64,000 nt of DNA from contig OY282605.1 in assembly GCA_958298945.1 (NCBI GenBank), forward strand, positions 117,548,267-117,612,266. The letters are read 5' to 3'. This DNA is from Atherix ibis (taxonomy: Eukaryota > Arthropoda > Insecta > Diptera > Athericidae). Made by a program: the position numbers and the translations under genes. Under the pieces are notes generated by a model. The model saw nothing but the letters and a program-made list of their open reading frames with translations, did not search any database and was not told where the DNA came from. Position 1 is the first letter of the stretch. Each line of letters starts with the position of its first letter. Of this stretch, positions 46,321-59,000 are shown piece by piece.

Positions 46321-48335
46321 TAAATTATAGAAAATGGCAAATTTGTACAAAGAAGGTTTAATCGAAGGATTTGATAATCCTTTAAAAAAATGGACTTCGA
46401 ACTTTAGAGCAGAGCGCCTCTTTCTGATGGCAAAAATCGTCTACTTTCTTAATTGTTAAAATTATTTTATAATCGTTGTTTTTTTTTGCAGACTTTTGAC
46501 TCTTAAAACTTACCAAGTTGTCTTAAGCCAGAAATTTACAAATCACGTTAATTGATGAAGAAATTTTGTTTTTCTTTTATTTAAGTCTTTTCTCACCTTA
46601 ACTTTTTGGAAAATATTGTTTAGAAGAAAAATAGAGTGTTATTATCAGTCTTCCATTCAACCCTTTAACAACATCGGTAAGTTAGGGTAGGCAGGCAAGC
46701 CGGGTAGACAGTTAGCCAGACAAGAGGTCTGAAGATTATTTTTCTGACAGTGGGAAACGCCTCAAACGATTAGTCCCAAATTTAGGGCAAAATAAGATCG
46801 ACAAATTTACTCGATCGACCATCTGCTTTGCAATATTTTTTTCGTATGCTTCGATTTGTAAGTAGACTACCGGAGAGTGTGGGATTTTTTTTTTTTGCAG
46901 ACCTTATCTATTCTAAAGGATGAGGGAAATGAACTGTTCGTAAAGGCTTTGTGTGTGTAGTCGGTATTATTTTCAGATTGAAATTTTTGATCTCACGAGG
47001 GGCAAGAAAGTCAAAAGAACCAAACTCTTCCAAAGGTCTTGTTACTCAAAATTGTGCAATGATTCAAAACGACAGTCACCGAATGCAAATGCAAATATTT
47101 CAACCCCAAAAAAGGAGGCTTGCGTGTGTGTGTGTGTTTTTGTTATTTCCGTTTTCAAGAAGGTACACAATCTCTCACAGTCAGTCGGTCGGTCATCCTT
47201 CTTTGGCTGCGAGGTACTTTCATCAAAATAATTTGTTTTTCTTCTTCTACTTTTTTTCTGAATTCTTCAATTCATCAGCTTTTGTTGTTAATTGCGTGTG
47301 CATTTCTAGTTTATTCTTTTTAAGGAGGGCAACCAACCCTCTCCTTTTCTATTTTGAACATGATTCCGATTTGTATTATGGAAAAATTCGTAAACGAAAA
47401 TTGCAGCCAATACGATATAAATTTACACGTCCTTTAATTGTAGTGATTTGCTATTGTCCGAAAAACGTGAAAATCCCTCAAGAATCCCTGGAATCGCCTT
47501 GAAGATTTCGTATTGCAAAAATTGCATGCAAAGGCAAAAAAAAGGATTTTTCCTTAAACAATTTTTTCAATGAAATTGAAATTCTCTTTTGTATGCTGCA
47601 ATTATTATGAGTATTTATCGTTTTCCTTATAGGGAAAGGTGCACAAGTTTACAGAAATCAATCGTGAGGATTTTCTTTTTGCCTTAAAAACGTTTTGTTT
47701 TTCTCTCATCACCATTTAAAAGGGAACTTTGTATAAACCAACCGACCCCCTCGCCCCTCTCCCCAATGTGGCTTAAAAGTGATTTTATTTTTTGGTTTTT
47801 GGCCGTTTGCAAATTTTACTTAAAATTCAGAAAATTTAGTCAAGGACTAAATCGTGGGAATTATTTTGATTTGATTTGGGAAAAAAAAATAAACGGTCTT
47901 AAGGCGAACGGTTTAAATAATTCATTTTTACCCCCTTTTTTTTGTGTGAAGGTAATTTTTGGAATTTCTTTTTTAGGGAACCTTTGTCGCAGTCGAGTTA
48001 TTTGGCTTTTGAGCTTGAGTTTTTGGAGCTTCTCAACATTTAAACCCTAAAAAAACTTTAATTTTTCTTATTTAATTTTTTTTTTACTTTATCTTAACAA
48101 TTAGTAAAAATCTAATTATAAAAAAAAACAGGGAGTCTTTCGGCATGCCACACTCTTAGTGAATGGAATTGAACATTCTCCTACGTTATCAGCTTCAGCT
48201 TACTTAATCTTATCAATTTTGTCGAAATATTTGTTAATAAAAAATAGAAAAAAGTTTTTTTTTTGAAAATATAGAAAAAAAGTTTTACCTCAAAAGTGAA
48301 AATTTAAAGAGTTGAGGTGGAAAAGAGTTTTCTAA
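46321..48335. other. Unassigned intergenic sequence with open frame 46951-47502
   Basis: The plus strand is open for 183 codons from 46951 to 47502, but the predicted residues (many Phe, Cys and Arg, with a (GT)n run at 47124-47137 inside) match nothing I know, and a second frame is open over part of it. I do not regard it as a gene. The remainder is AT-rich. Confidence 0.25.
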
Positions 48336-48340
48336 AAGGT

Positions 48341-49330
48341 GAGTACATCGAAGATTTTTTTGGTAATTGTTTTTTTTATGCCTAGGATTTTTTGGTAATT
48401 TTTTTTTTTGTTGTATGTAAGACATCTGAGATAAGAGCTAGAGACCATTTTGTAGCGCCACGACTATGAGGTCATTCAGCGACTTCATGTTATGTGTACA
48501 TGTGGGTTAGGTATTGCCAGCTTCCCCAAAGAAGTTGGTGGGTGGATAGTTGGTTTGAGTGAGGAATTAGAAATGATGAAGCATATTGTATTATCTAAGA
48601 TATTTAAAATGAGGGCCTTTTTGGGTCTAGGACAGGGGTCGGCAACATTTTTTGGCCGCGGGTCAAAATCAACTAAAATTGAGTACATCAAAGATTTTTT
48701 TTGGTAAATGTTTTTTTTATGCCTAGGATTTTTTGGTAACGGTTTTTTTATTGTATGTAAGACATCGAAGTTTAGAACCAGAGACCATTTTGTAGCGTCA
48801 CGACTATGAGGTCATTTGGCGACTTTATCTTACGTTTGAGTTGGCATTGCCCCAGCTTCCCCAATGGAGTTGGTGGGTGGATGGTTGGTTTGAGTGAGGA
48901 ATTAGAAATGGTGAAGCATGTTATATTATCTAAAATATTTAAAATGAGGGCCTTTTTGGGTCTAGAACAGGAGTCGGCAACATTTTTGGGCCGCGGGTCA
49001 AAATCAACCAAAATTGAGTACATCAGAGATTTTTTTGGCAATTGTTTTTTTATGCCTAGGATTTTTTGGTACCTTTTTTTCAAAAGTATGTAAGACCTTT
49101 AACGTAAGAGCCAGAGACCATTTTGTAGCGTCACGACTATGAGGTCATTTGGCGACTTCATGTTACGTTTGAGTTGGCATTGCCCCAGCTTCCCCAATGG
49201 AGTTGGTTTGAGTGAGGAATTAGAAATGGTGGAGGATATTATATTCTCTAAGATATTATTTAAAAGGAGGCCCTCCTTGAGTCTAGGACAGGGGTCGGCA
49301 ACATTTTTTGGCCGCAGCTCAAAATCAATA
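48341..49330. repeat. Three tandem ~335-bp copies carrying a hAT left end
   Basis: Copies begin at GAGTACATC at 48341, 48681 and 49016. Each contains GAGACCATTTTGTAGCG, GACTATGAGGTCATT, CCAGCTTCCCCAA, GAGTGAGGAATTAGAAATG and finally GGGTCTAG-ACAGG-GTCGG. The last part is a hAT left terminus (CAGGGGTCGGCAAC at 48633, 48968 with one change, and 49289) together with its 8-bp flank GTCTAGGA/GTCTAGAA. The triplication thus happened after the hAT insertion and copied host flank plus element end. Confidence 0.93.
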
Positions 49331-49373
49331 TCAAAATATGAGAATTAAAGAGACGCTTGGGTCAGAGATATTT

Positions 49374-49730
49374 TCATATTAAAACAGTCTTTTTAGTAAA
49401 TAATAAGATATATTTTATTAAGAAAATAATTACAAACATAGTTGAATGAACGTTCTTTTCGATTGCAATGTCTCTCGACTTCAATTTAGTCAAGTCTGGT
49501 TTATAGTTAGTCGTTTTAAAACGAATACAAGCATTTGAATTTTTGGTAGTTAACCTGTTCCTGTTCTTGGTTAATATAAATTTCATTTGTGAAAATATTT
49601 GGTCACATTTATAAGTTGAACCGAATGTGGACAAAAATGGCAAAGTTGTAATTGGGCTACTACTATCAACTACGGCTTCAAATTTAAATGCATGGAAACC
49701 AATAGGATAAGTTATAATTAAGCGACGCTA
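49374..49730 (-). pseudogene. hAT transposase C-terminal dimerisation domain remnant
   Basis: The minus-strand frame continues without stop from about 49730 to 49374 and includes TTLPFLSTFGSTYKCDQIFS, then QMKFILTKNRNRLTTKN, then TTNYKPDLTKL. The pattern STFGSTY-CE-FS-M---K---RNRLT is typical of the hAT dimerisation domain as found in Buster/Charlie elements and domesticated relatives such as GTF2IRD2-like proteins. The N-terminal zinc finger and catalytic RNase H-like domain are missing. It lies inside the hAT termini, so it is the surviving 3' end of the transposase gene. Confidence 0.8.
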
Positions 49731-49874
49731 ATTTCGATACTGTAGTGCAGCTCATACATTTTTGTTTTAGAATTTTTTTTTATATTATAATTTATTTTCG
49801 GAACTAAAGTGGATCACTTGAAATTATCAAATGGGTCAGTCGGTGACCTGCGGGTCATAGGTTGCCGACCCCTG

Positions 49875-50137
49875 CTTTAGAGCCCATACCAAAACCGTTC
49901 ACACTGCGTGCATCTGTACAATAAAATTTATCTACATAGAAAAATGCCTGGTAGATCTCTACCAAACGGCTCTATCGGCCGTTTACACTGACTACTCTCG
50001 AGTAGAGATGCACGGTAGAGCGCGCCTCGGTAGATGGAGCGGATGTAGAAATATTTCTTTGGTGTTTTTCGTCTGTAGGAGATTTCGGAATAGTTATGTA
50101 GTGTTCACAACTCAACCCAGATGGACCCTTGATCTAC
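49875..50137. other. GC-richer insert with small stem-loops between two hAT right ends
   Basis: This segment separates the two hAT right-end copies. It contains short perfect stems (AAACGGC at 49964 with GCCGTTT at 49978; CTACTC-TC-GAGTAG near 50000) and repeated GGTAGA words. It may be a separate insertion, but no termini are clear. Confidence 0.35.
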
Positions 50138-50267
50138 TTTCAATAATGTAGTGCAACCCATACTTTTCTGTTTTAGAATTTATACTTTATTTTTGGAACT
50201 AAAATGGATCACTTGAAATTATCAAATTGGGTCACTTGATCATAGATTTCCGACCACTGGTGTAGGA

Positions 50268-52690
50268 TATATATTGAACAATAAAAATTCTGCGTAAGTG
50301 GCAATCGTTAAAAATATGTGGACGAGGTTGGTTACCGAAGAGGAAATTATAAGGTAAGTATGGTATGCCCAATTCGAAATCCGAGATGTTCAGAATTTCT
50401 GGAAGAAAATCTTTCGCCATTGGTCCAGTCTGCTCGTCTTCTCATGGGTACAGTTATTTGGTGTCATTGGGTCAGAATAGGGCGGTAAAGAAAATCTGCC
50501 GTCAGTCGAGGATATCAGCATAACCCAACACCCAACGCAATTTAATTTTTTTATTAGTCAACAACCAATACCGAATGAAGTTGATAACTGATAGTCTACG
50601 AATGGCCTTCAAGGATGCAAGTTTTTGGAGATTGATTGCAGTCTGAACTGCCGTCCTAATAACCCTTCGTTTGCCATGGAAAACGAAACTTCTATTTGGT
50701 AAGATTCCACACTTGACCTCAAAGTTTAGTAATCAAACCTTGGATTTATATTAAGCAGAGTGCACAGCCTAGGTAAGTGTAGGAACCATCCTCCTACAAA
50801 TACGTAAGAGGATGGTTCGTTCATCAACAGTGGGAGTACGAGAACCTGGAAGTTGAATAGTCTTTCCGGATTGCAGGTAAACTCTAGAAAATCTTCACCT
50901 TTTAGCACAGCATCTTTTCCAATCAAAAAGGCTATAATTGGTAAAATTTCTTTTTCACCTGTATCTCATTTTCCACCTGTTTTTTTTAGCACTTTTCCTA
51001 TTGTTTGCCTTTGAATTTTCAAACAATTTCTGCACCCAATTACGAGGATGCGTTTTTTGGATGAATATAATTTTTAATAAAAAACCTACGCACGCACTTT
51101 TATACCGAAACGAACAAAAAAAAATTATATTCTGACCACGTTTGTAGCTATTCTAAGTACACAAGCCCCCTTACCAATGTGAATTACGTTTTCTAAAAAC
51201 GAATTCTTCGAAAGTTTTTGTTTCTTTTTTTTTTTTGGTTAATTTAACAGAAAAAGAAACCCTTGACCTTTACCTTAGGCTACTACATATATTCCCAATG
51301 CACATACTATAATTGTCAAATACCAACAAAAAAAAAAAGTTAAAAAAAATTTAGGTCAATTAGAAAAAGTTCCAAGGGCACAACCCAAAACGATGAACGA
51401 CGACGTCAAAAGCATAAAGTGCTCATCATCGCCCGCACTCTGCCAAAATACCGGTTCAGATAAATTGAATATTTTGTAGTGAAAAAATGAACTCTCATCA
51501 ATGATTATTTTCCTACAATTAATTGAGAATATAAGGAATCTTGTAAAAATTGTTCCAAGTCCTATTGGGGATGGATTATAGGGAAAACTTCGAACGGATT
51601 TCACGTGTTTCGCCCGCGCATTCTTGGAAATTCGAATCGATTCTGACATGTTTTGACATTGACGTGAAAATGAAAGTTTTTTTCAATTCCGCGTGGCATG
51701 GGATGTGCTGAATTTTGGTTCGCTTTTCTGTAATTTTTGGCTAAAAATGTTAGAGACCAAATGGGGACCGGAAGTACTCTGGCTTGTTTAGGGATCTGAT
51801 AAAGGTAAAAATGCCAAAAACCCTCGACTGATGGTGATAATAGAACGCCAAAGCGACTTTGCTGGGGTTAGAAATATCGCCGCCAAATCTACAAACGCAC
51901 ACACATTCACACTCGTACCGGAATACATTTAGTCAGCCGCGGTGCCGATTTTTATAAGCGCTGTAGCAGGTCCCAGCAATAGAGGGGCATTCGGAGTTGC
52001 ATGCGTGTATGGCGGAGTACGACACAAACACGCATGCTAGTATTCGCCGCTTTCGATCTATTACAATTCGAACTTTACACCGCCGCCGACAATTTCGTAT
52101 GTTCTAAAGCAAGAAGACGTCTGGGATATTCCTCGGAGGGGTAGGCACACTTTTTGAAAAAAAAATTCCACTAAGGCTCGGTTGGCAAGGTGGTTGTTTT
52201 CTGCAAAAAAAAAATTCCCCAAAAAACCAATTTTATTAGAAGGGATTTTTCATATAAAAAGAATGAATTTTTTTTCACGTTCTTTAAATAGTTTTATTGA
52301 CAAATTTTTCTATGCTTTACTTTCAAGATTCTAGAATTTGTGTTAGAACCAATTTCAAGCCTCCATAAAATTCTGTTCGATTGGAAAATCAGCTTTAAAA
52401 ACGATTTTAAAGAAAAATTCCAAATAATTTAATTTAAAGATTATTTTCAAATAGGAAAAAGTTCTCCATAATAAAAATTTCCCAATTATTATTTCCCTGC
52501 TATTGAGAGGAAATTCTTTTGAAATATTATGAAAATTTTCATCCAATATTTGTGGACATGTTATTTTCGAAAATAATATAGAAAAATTCTTAAAAAAAAA
52601 TATTTTAATTATAAAAATTTCAAACTATTTTCAACAACATTTTTCCATTATAATTAATTTGTATTAAACTCTGAGGGAAATTTGTTTTTT
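50268..52690. other. Unassigned intergenic sequence of mixed composition
   Basis: Several GC-richer stretches (50370-50940, 51360-52140) stand out. The 51356-51649 minus frame is open for 97 codons from an ATG but matches no family I recognise. A perfect 11-bp stem with 14-nt loop occurs at 50783-50818. The block at 51890-52110 (CCGCGGTGCCG, CGCCGCCGAC) has the look of a promoter or 5' UTR but no linked coding exon was found. Confidence 0.3.
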
Positions 52691-54180
52691 AGAAATAATT
52701 TTAATTATTTTTTTTAGGGGATAATTGTAGCGGAAATTCGTTTCCAACAATTAATTTCAATTCAATTCAAGAGTAAATTGTTCGACAAAAAAATTATAAT
52801 TTTTGGTTAAAAAAAAAATTGGTTTTGTTAATTTGTGTAGGTTTGATTGGCGATAATAAATATTTCTTCCAAAAATAAATATTACTGATTGTAGAAAAAT
52901 AACAACGACGAAGCATTTTTCTTTATTTTACAGAAGAAGGAAAATTTCAACATATAAAATTTAAATGTAAAAATTTCAATCGTAATAAAAAAATTATTGT
53001 TTTGAAACTAATTTTTACAAAAAATATTTTAATTTGCTTAAAAATAGAAGAAAACATTCAACATAGTTGGTGTTCGTAAGTCAAAATTGGTCTGCTCGTA
53101 AGCTTTATAATTTTTCTAGGTGATAATGCTAGGAGAAATTCGTTTTTTTTTGTAATGGGATAATTTTTAGAAAAAATTCGTTTTTAATAATTGAAATTAT
53201 TATTTAATTTAATTAAATTAAATTTAAAAGCATAGTTTTTAAGATTTTTTTTTAACTTAATTTTAATTCAAGTTGAGGACAAATCGCTCAATAAAAAAAT
53301 ATAATTTTTGTTTAAAAAAAATTGTTTTTGGTATTTTGTGTAAATTTGATTGGCGATAATAAATTTTTCTTCCGAAAATAAATATTACTGATTGTAGGAA
53401 AATAACAACGACGAAGCATTTTACTTCATTTTACAGAAGAAGAAAAATAAATGTAAAAAATTTGAATAGTAATAAGAAAATGTATTCTACTTTCCAGCAG
53501 ACCAATTTTGACTTACGAAAAAGGTGTTTGTAAGTCAAAATTGGTCTGCTACTAAGTTTTATAATTTTTCTTCATAGCAATTAGCAATTATAATTAAAAT
53601 TTTGAAGAAGAAAAATTTATTATAATTCAAAAAGTTCAAAATGGCTCATGTTTGTAAGTCACGTCTTTTTACTTTTATAATTTTTCTTCATAGCAATTAG
53701 AAATTATAATTAAAATTCTGAAGAAGAAAAATTTATTATAATTCAAAAAACTCAAGAAAAAGGCACGTATTCGTAAGTCAAAATTAGTCTGTTATTATGT
53801 CTTTTAGTTTTTATAATTTTTGTGCACATCAATTAGCAATTACAACCAAAATTTATAATTTGTTCTTCACATCAACTAGTCATAATAATCCAAATTTGAA
53901 GTAAATAAAAAGGTACAATGTTTTAAGGAGTAGAAGAAAACGTTCAAAATGGACCAAAAAAACGTTCAAAATGGACGTAAGTCCAAATTGGTTTGCTAGG
54001 ACGTCTTAGAACTTTTCTGCACATCAATAATCAATTATAAGTAAAATTTACAATAAAACTAAAAGTGTAATATTCTACAATGCACAAGAAATTATTCAGA
54101 ATGGTTGGTTTTCGTAAGTCCAAATTGGTTTGCTAGTAAGTATTATAATTTTCATATAAATTTCTGCACATTATCGATTT
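52690..54180. repeat. Satellite field with inverted-orientation motif TTCGTAAGTC
   Basis: The word (T)TCGTAAGTC(A/C)AAATTGGT recurs near 53072, 53525, 53768, 53983 and 54112 (a TTTGTAAGTC variant at 53655; the complementary GACTTACGAA at 53508). This is the reverse complement of the motif in the 15.5-24.0-kb field. A ~500-bp segment is duplicated: 52795-52960 resembles 53285-53450 (TTTGATTGGCGATAATAAAT, AATAACAACGACGAAGCATT), offset about 503 bp. Confidence 0.8.
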
Positions 54181-57100
54181 TAAAATTTTACAATTTTTAA
54201 GCAACTGCAACCAAAATTTTTAAATAAAAATATTTTTTATTTAGAAGATTTACAAAAAAAGGATTAAGCTTTTTTCGAGTTAAATAAAAAAAAAAACACC
54301 AAAAACATGACCAAAGTTGGGACAATTTAAGAATATTGCAAAAAATCCATTTGAAATTTTTTTAAAACACAAATATTATTTTTGAAACAAAATTGAAATG
54401 GTTTTGTTGTTTTTAATCAAATTTTAAGTATAGATTAATTTAAATATTATTGCCTTGATCTGAAGTATTTTTCTTTGATGTTTTTCAGGGTGTTCTTTGG
54501 TGGCCATCCGTCCCCAGATTAATGCTTTGAAATTTTTTTTTGGAATAGTTTTTCCTATTATTATTAATAAATTACATTTTTATTATTATTTTTATAAAAT
54601 ATATTTTTTTAAATTAAAGCCGTTTTCTTTTTAAGTGACACCGGTAGAAGTGAAGATGATAGAAAAAATTTTAAGAATTCCCATAATTGATGACTTTCTG
54701 AAGGAGCATTTTTGTGATGGGAACATACTAAAATATCTACATTTTTTTAAATAAAAAATATCATCTAATCTTTCTTATATTATTAATAAAATTTATTTAA
54801 AAAAAAATTATAATTAATAACTTAAGAAAAAATGTATAATAAAAAAAAAATTATTAAAAACAACTTGAAAATTTTTACAAAACAAAAATGCGTTTTTTTT
54901 TTTGATTAAACATTTTTATTTATTCGAAAAAGTCTCTCCCTTGTAAAGAGGCATTTTCTTTATGAAAGAACTAATTATTAAAAGCCTAAAATCTTTAATT
55001 CGATGATAAAAAATAAAAACATTTTTATGAAATTATCAAAAATTTGTTGATAAAAATAATTACACAAAAAAATTATGTTTCAAAACAAAATGTTAATATA
55101 AAAAGGTATACTTGCCAAATATTGACAATTCGAGAAGCAATCGAAGACGCAACAATTTTTGAATGGAGACGTACAAGAAGTATGCGTGCAGCACTTTGGC
55201 AGTAGCAAAATTTAACATTATGTACTGCTTGAAAGTATGCTGTCCAAACTTAAATGCAGGCGGGAAATTTGAAAATTTTTAAATGGCCAACTTTGTAAGA
55301 TCGTTTATTTAATTGTTAAATAATAATTTTTTTTTGTTTTTTTCTTCTTCTTTCTATTATCTTAGGTTACTTATGATTTGGAAAATTATTAATTTAAACA
55401 AAAGTTGTGCTTTTTAACAAGCATAAAAGGAACTGCATAAACTGACAACAATCTCTGTGCAGTAAGAGGTGGACTGAACGCATGAAAATGCTTTGAAATT
55501 TTAACTCGTTTAACTAAATCTGGAAAAACCTAATCGTTTTATTTGGAATATACTTTTTAATTTTTATAATAAGTTTTCATAAAATTTTTTTAATAAAAAA
55601 ATGTGTTTTATGCTAAATCTTTGTTTTTATTAGTAAAATAGTAAAAAAAAAATGACTGAGAACATTAATAATTAACTTAAATTTCTAAGATTGGTATTTA
55701 TTTTTAATAAATTATTTATAAATTTAACTTTTATTTGGTAAGATTTATTAAATTTAAAAAAAAAAGAAACTTGTTTTTTTTTTAGAAATTATATGAAAAT
55801 TTAAAAATTGCACTCCTAAGAAATATGCAATTTTTTCTTTATTGTTAGTTATTTTGATATAAAATTTATTAATTTGTTTTTAATATTTTAACAATAAAAT
55901 ATTAAATTTTTATACAAAAAAGTTTGACAAGATTTTTTTTTAATAGAGAATTTATTGTAATTTCAAAATTTCCGCCTAAACGTAATTTAAAAAAAAAAAA
56001 AAAATATGACTATTTTTTACAGTATTCATGGACATTAATTATTAAGACTTGTTTGTGAACAGAAAAGGATAATAAAATGCGCCTCTTTTAAATTCTAGAG
56101 CATTTTTAAAATTATCCGAAAAAAACTACCACTCAAAACCAATTTGCGTAGTTTAGCTCTTATCATATATATTTCTGGTTTAAGAATTTTTTTATTATAA
56201 TTATCATATTTCTGAGGTCTTAAAGCCTTTTGATTTTAATTTAGAAGACTGCAACTTGGAAATGCTTATAAAAATAATTTTTTTTTTTAAATTTTTTTAT
56301 AAATTTTTTTTTAATCAAGTCTAAAATCTAAGCATTACCACGAATCTGATCATTTTACCAAATTTAATATTAGTAAAATTATTATTCGAACAAATTTCAT
56401 AATTTATCTAATAAAAATTATCGTATTGTGACCAGAACTACAAATTACTTACTCAAAATTTACTCTAAAAAATCAAAATTTTTCACAAAAATTAATTTTA
56501 TATTATTTAATTTCGTTAATTACATTTAATTAAATAATTTAAAAAAAATTCCTATTAAATAATATTAAATAGAAGAAGAAGAAAAACCTTTTATTGTGCA
56601 ATTGCGGTGTAGTCAAATTTTGAATTTGCCGCCATCAAATTTTATGGTATTTTTTTGGTTTTAAATGTTCAGCAATTTTATTAATAATAAAATTTTAATA
56701 GGAAATTATATAAAACCATCTATTTGCTTTTATAAATACAAAAATATATTATTAATAAAATAAGAAATTATTCAGAAATAAAAACTTGCAGAGTTTCGTA
56801 GCAAATTTCCCACAAAAATTCAAATCTAATAAATAAAAAATAAAAAATTAAAAGATATTGAAATTTTCTTTTTATTTTTTTGTTTTTTTCTTTAAAAACA
56901 TTTCATTTTGATGTTTATTTTTTAAATTTATTGTAAATATAAATGCATTTTTACTATTAATAAAAAAAACAATACATTTAAAAATGTGCATTTCTCTCAA
57001 TTTTGTTACCAATCTTCCCATGAATAATAGTCAAAACAATCAACGAATGTGATTTAAAAAATTAAACTAAAAAATTATATTAACATTTTATAATAATTAA

Positions 57101-59000
57101 ACTAAAAAAAGAATGTTTTCTTTGCACGAAACCAAAGAATTTTTTGAATTATCCGCTCAATTCTTGACGAAATTATACCAGAGTTCAAATCATCGAAACT
57201 CAATTGAATTTTTGCATATTTACTAAAAAAAATAATATAAAATTTAAAATAATTATATATTTTAATGAGTATTTTTTTTAAATAAATATTTTCTATTATT
57301 TAACGTGACCAAAATATTATCTCGTGTCAAAAGAAAAGAATTTCTTGAAAATTTCCCTCGTCAAACCAGAAAAGAATTTCTTGAAAATTTCCCTCGTAAA
57401 AACAATTTTACCTTAAAATTATCTTTTTTTTTTCGAAAAAAATTTCTATTTATTGAAAAATAAATTTTAAATTATACACTAATTTTTTTTTGTAAAACTG
57501 ACTGCAAAAATTATTATTTATATATTAGATTGTATGCGAAATAATTATGAAAAATATAATCTCAAAAAGAGGACTTTTTTTTTATTTTCAATCTTTTTTA
57601 TTTATAAAAAAATATTTTATAATATAGAAAATTTCCATTAATATAATATTTGTTAGTTTTTTCTAACGAATTCTTTAAAAATATTACGAATAATTTCAAA
57701 AAATCCGCCATAAAATTATACAACGAATTTTCAATTAAACTACGAACAAAACTAATTAGTTTTTATCTAAAAAAATATAATATTTACATAGAGTAAAATC
57801 TAAATATTATAGATTATTGTCCCAATAAAAAACAACAACTATTTATTATAACTTAAAGATTTTAATATAATTTTAATTATAACACATAACCTATGATAAT
57901 CTAACATTCGAATTTTGCGCTTAATTTTATTTTGAAATTAACGCCATTAATTTGAATTTAAAAATATTACAAAACAAGATAGGTTTTTTTGCAATTTATT
58001 TTTATTTTAAATAATAGTTGTAAATTAATTAAATAGTTTAAACAAAATCGTAGTTTGACATATACTCTTAAATATAATGTTTCGTTGCATCTTTTTAATA
58101 TAAATTTCTTACTACTTTTATAGTATCCTTTTGGATACCCTTAATATTAAAAGAGGTACAAAATGATTTTCCTAAATTATAATATATTTTTTTTAATAAT
58201 TTAAATTTCTGGGACATTTAACCTTTGGTTGAATGTAGGTAAGTTTTTTTTTCTTTGACATCGAGCAAATATTATTTATTAAAAATTAAATTTATTCCAA
58301 TTTTTTATAATACGACCTTATTTAGCTAAATATTGTAAGGATTCAAAAAAATCGTATAGTTGGTAAAATATTTTTTTATTTTAAATTAGTTCCAAATAGT
58401 AAAAAAAAATTAATTTTTACTTGTTTTCAAAATTCTTTCAATATTACTAATCCCAACAAAAAATTATAATTTGAGCATTTTTATTTTGCAATAGAAATAA
58501 AAATTAAAACAGGTGTGGAACATTTTCTTTTTAAAAAAATATTTAACATTTGTATTTTTTTTTTATATATTAACGATGAAAATTTGTGTAATTATTAATT
58601 TTCATAGAATTATTATACAAAAGACAAAAGTGAAATTCTTACTTTGATTGAATATTTCTCAAACTCTCCAATATAAAATACTTTATATTAAAAGCGAATT
58701 TAAATTAAAGAATTTCTTAAAATCATAAAGTCAAACATCTAAAATACTGAAATTTATTTTCAAAGAAAAACTAACAATTCGAATTAATTGAAACTTTTTC
58801 AATTAAATGCTAATGAAACGTACCCTTATAATTGACTATGGAAATATCAAAGAAAAATTATAAAATTTCAGATTTTATTGAAAGACAATATATAAATTTA
58901 ATATAAAATATTTCTATTATTAATATTAATTAATTTCTATTATAAATAATAGCGAAATTATTTAAAAAATATAAAGAATTTCAATGGAAACGGTCGATAA
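54181..59000. other. Very AT-rich sequence, no gene seen
   Basis: Nearly 5 kb of A/T-dominated sequence without a defensible open frame. A 36-bp tandem duplication (AAAAGAATTTCTTG, then AAAATTTCCCTCGT) lies at 57333-57405. Confidence 0.5.

Larger units (their letters stand above)
49289..50259 (-). mobile_element. hAT (Buster-like) element, internally deleted
   Basis: The left terminus CAGGGGTCGGCAAC at 49289 is answered by two possible right termini: a perfect complement GTTGCCGACCCCTG ending at 49874, and a diverged one, TTCCGACCACTG, ending at 50259. The flanks of the outer pair, GTCTAGGA (49281-49288) and GTGTAGGA (50260-50267), agree at 7 of 8 bases and have central TA, as expected for a Buster-type 8-bp target duplication. 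The inner end is followed by CTTTAGAG. The last ~120 bp before each right end (49735-49874 and 50138-50259) are similar, so two hAT copies are merged or nested. Confidence 0.75.

Noticed and set aside
46951..47502. 183-codon plus-strand open frame
   Set aside because: It includes a (GT)n run, has an atypical composition, and resembles no family. A chance frame in a moderately GC-richer patch is more likely, although I cannot exclude a short exon.
51356..51649. 97-codon minus-strand open frame starting at an ATG after mixed-GC sequence
   Set aside because: No family match and no supporting splice or termination signals; retained only as an unassigned stretch.
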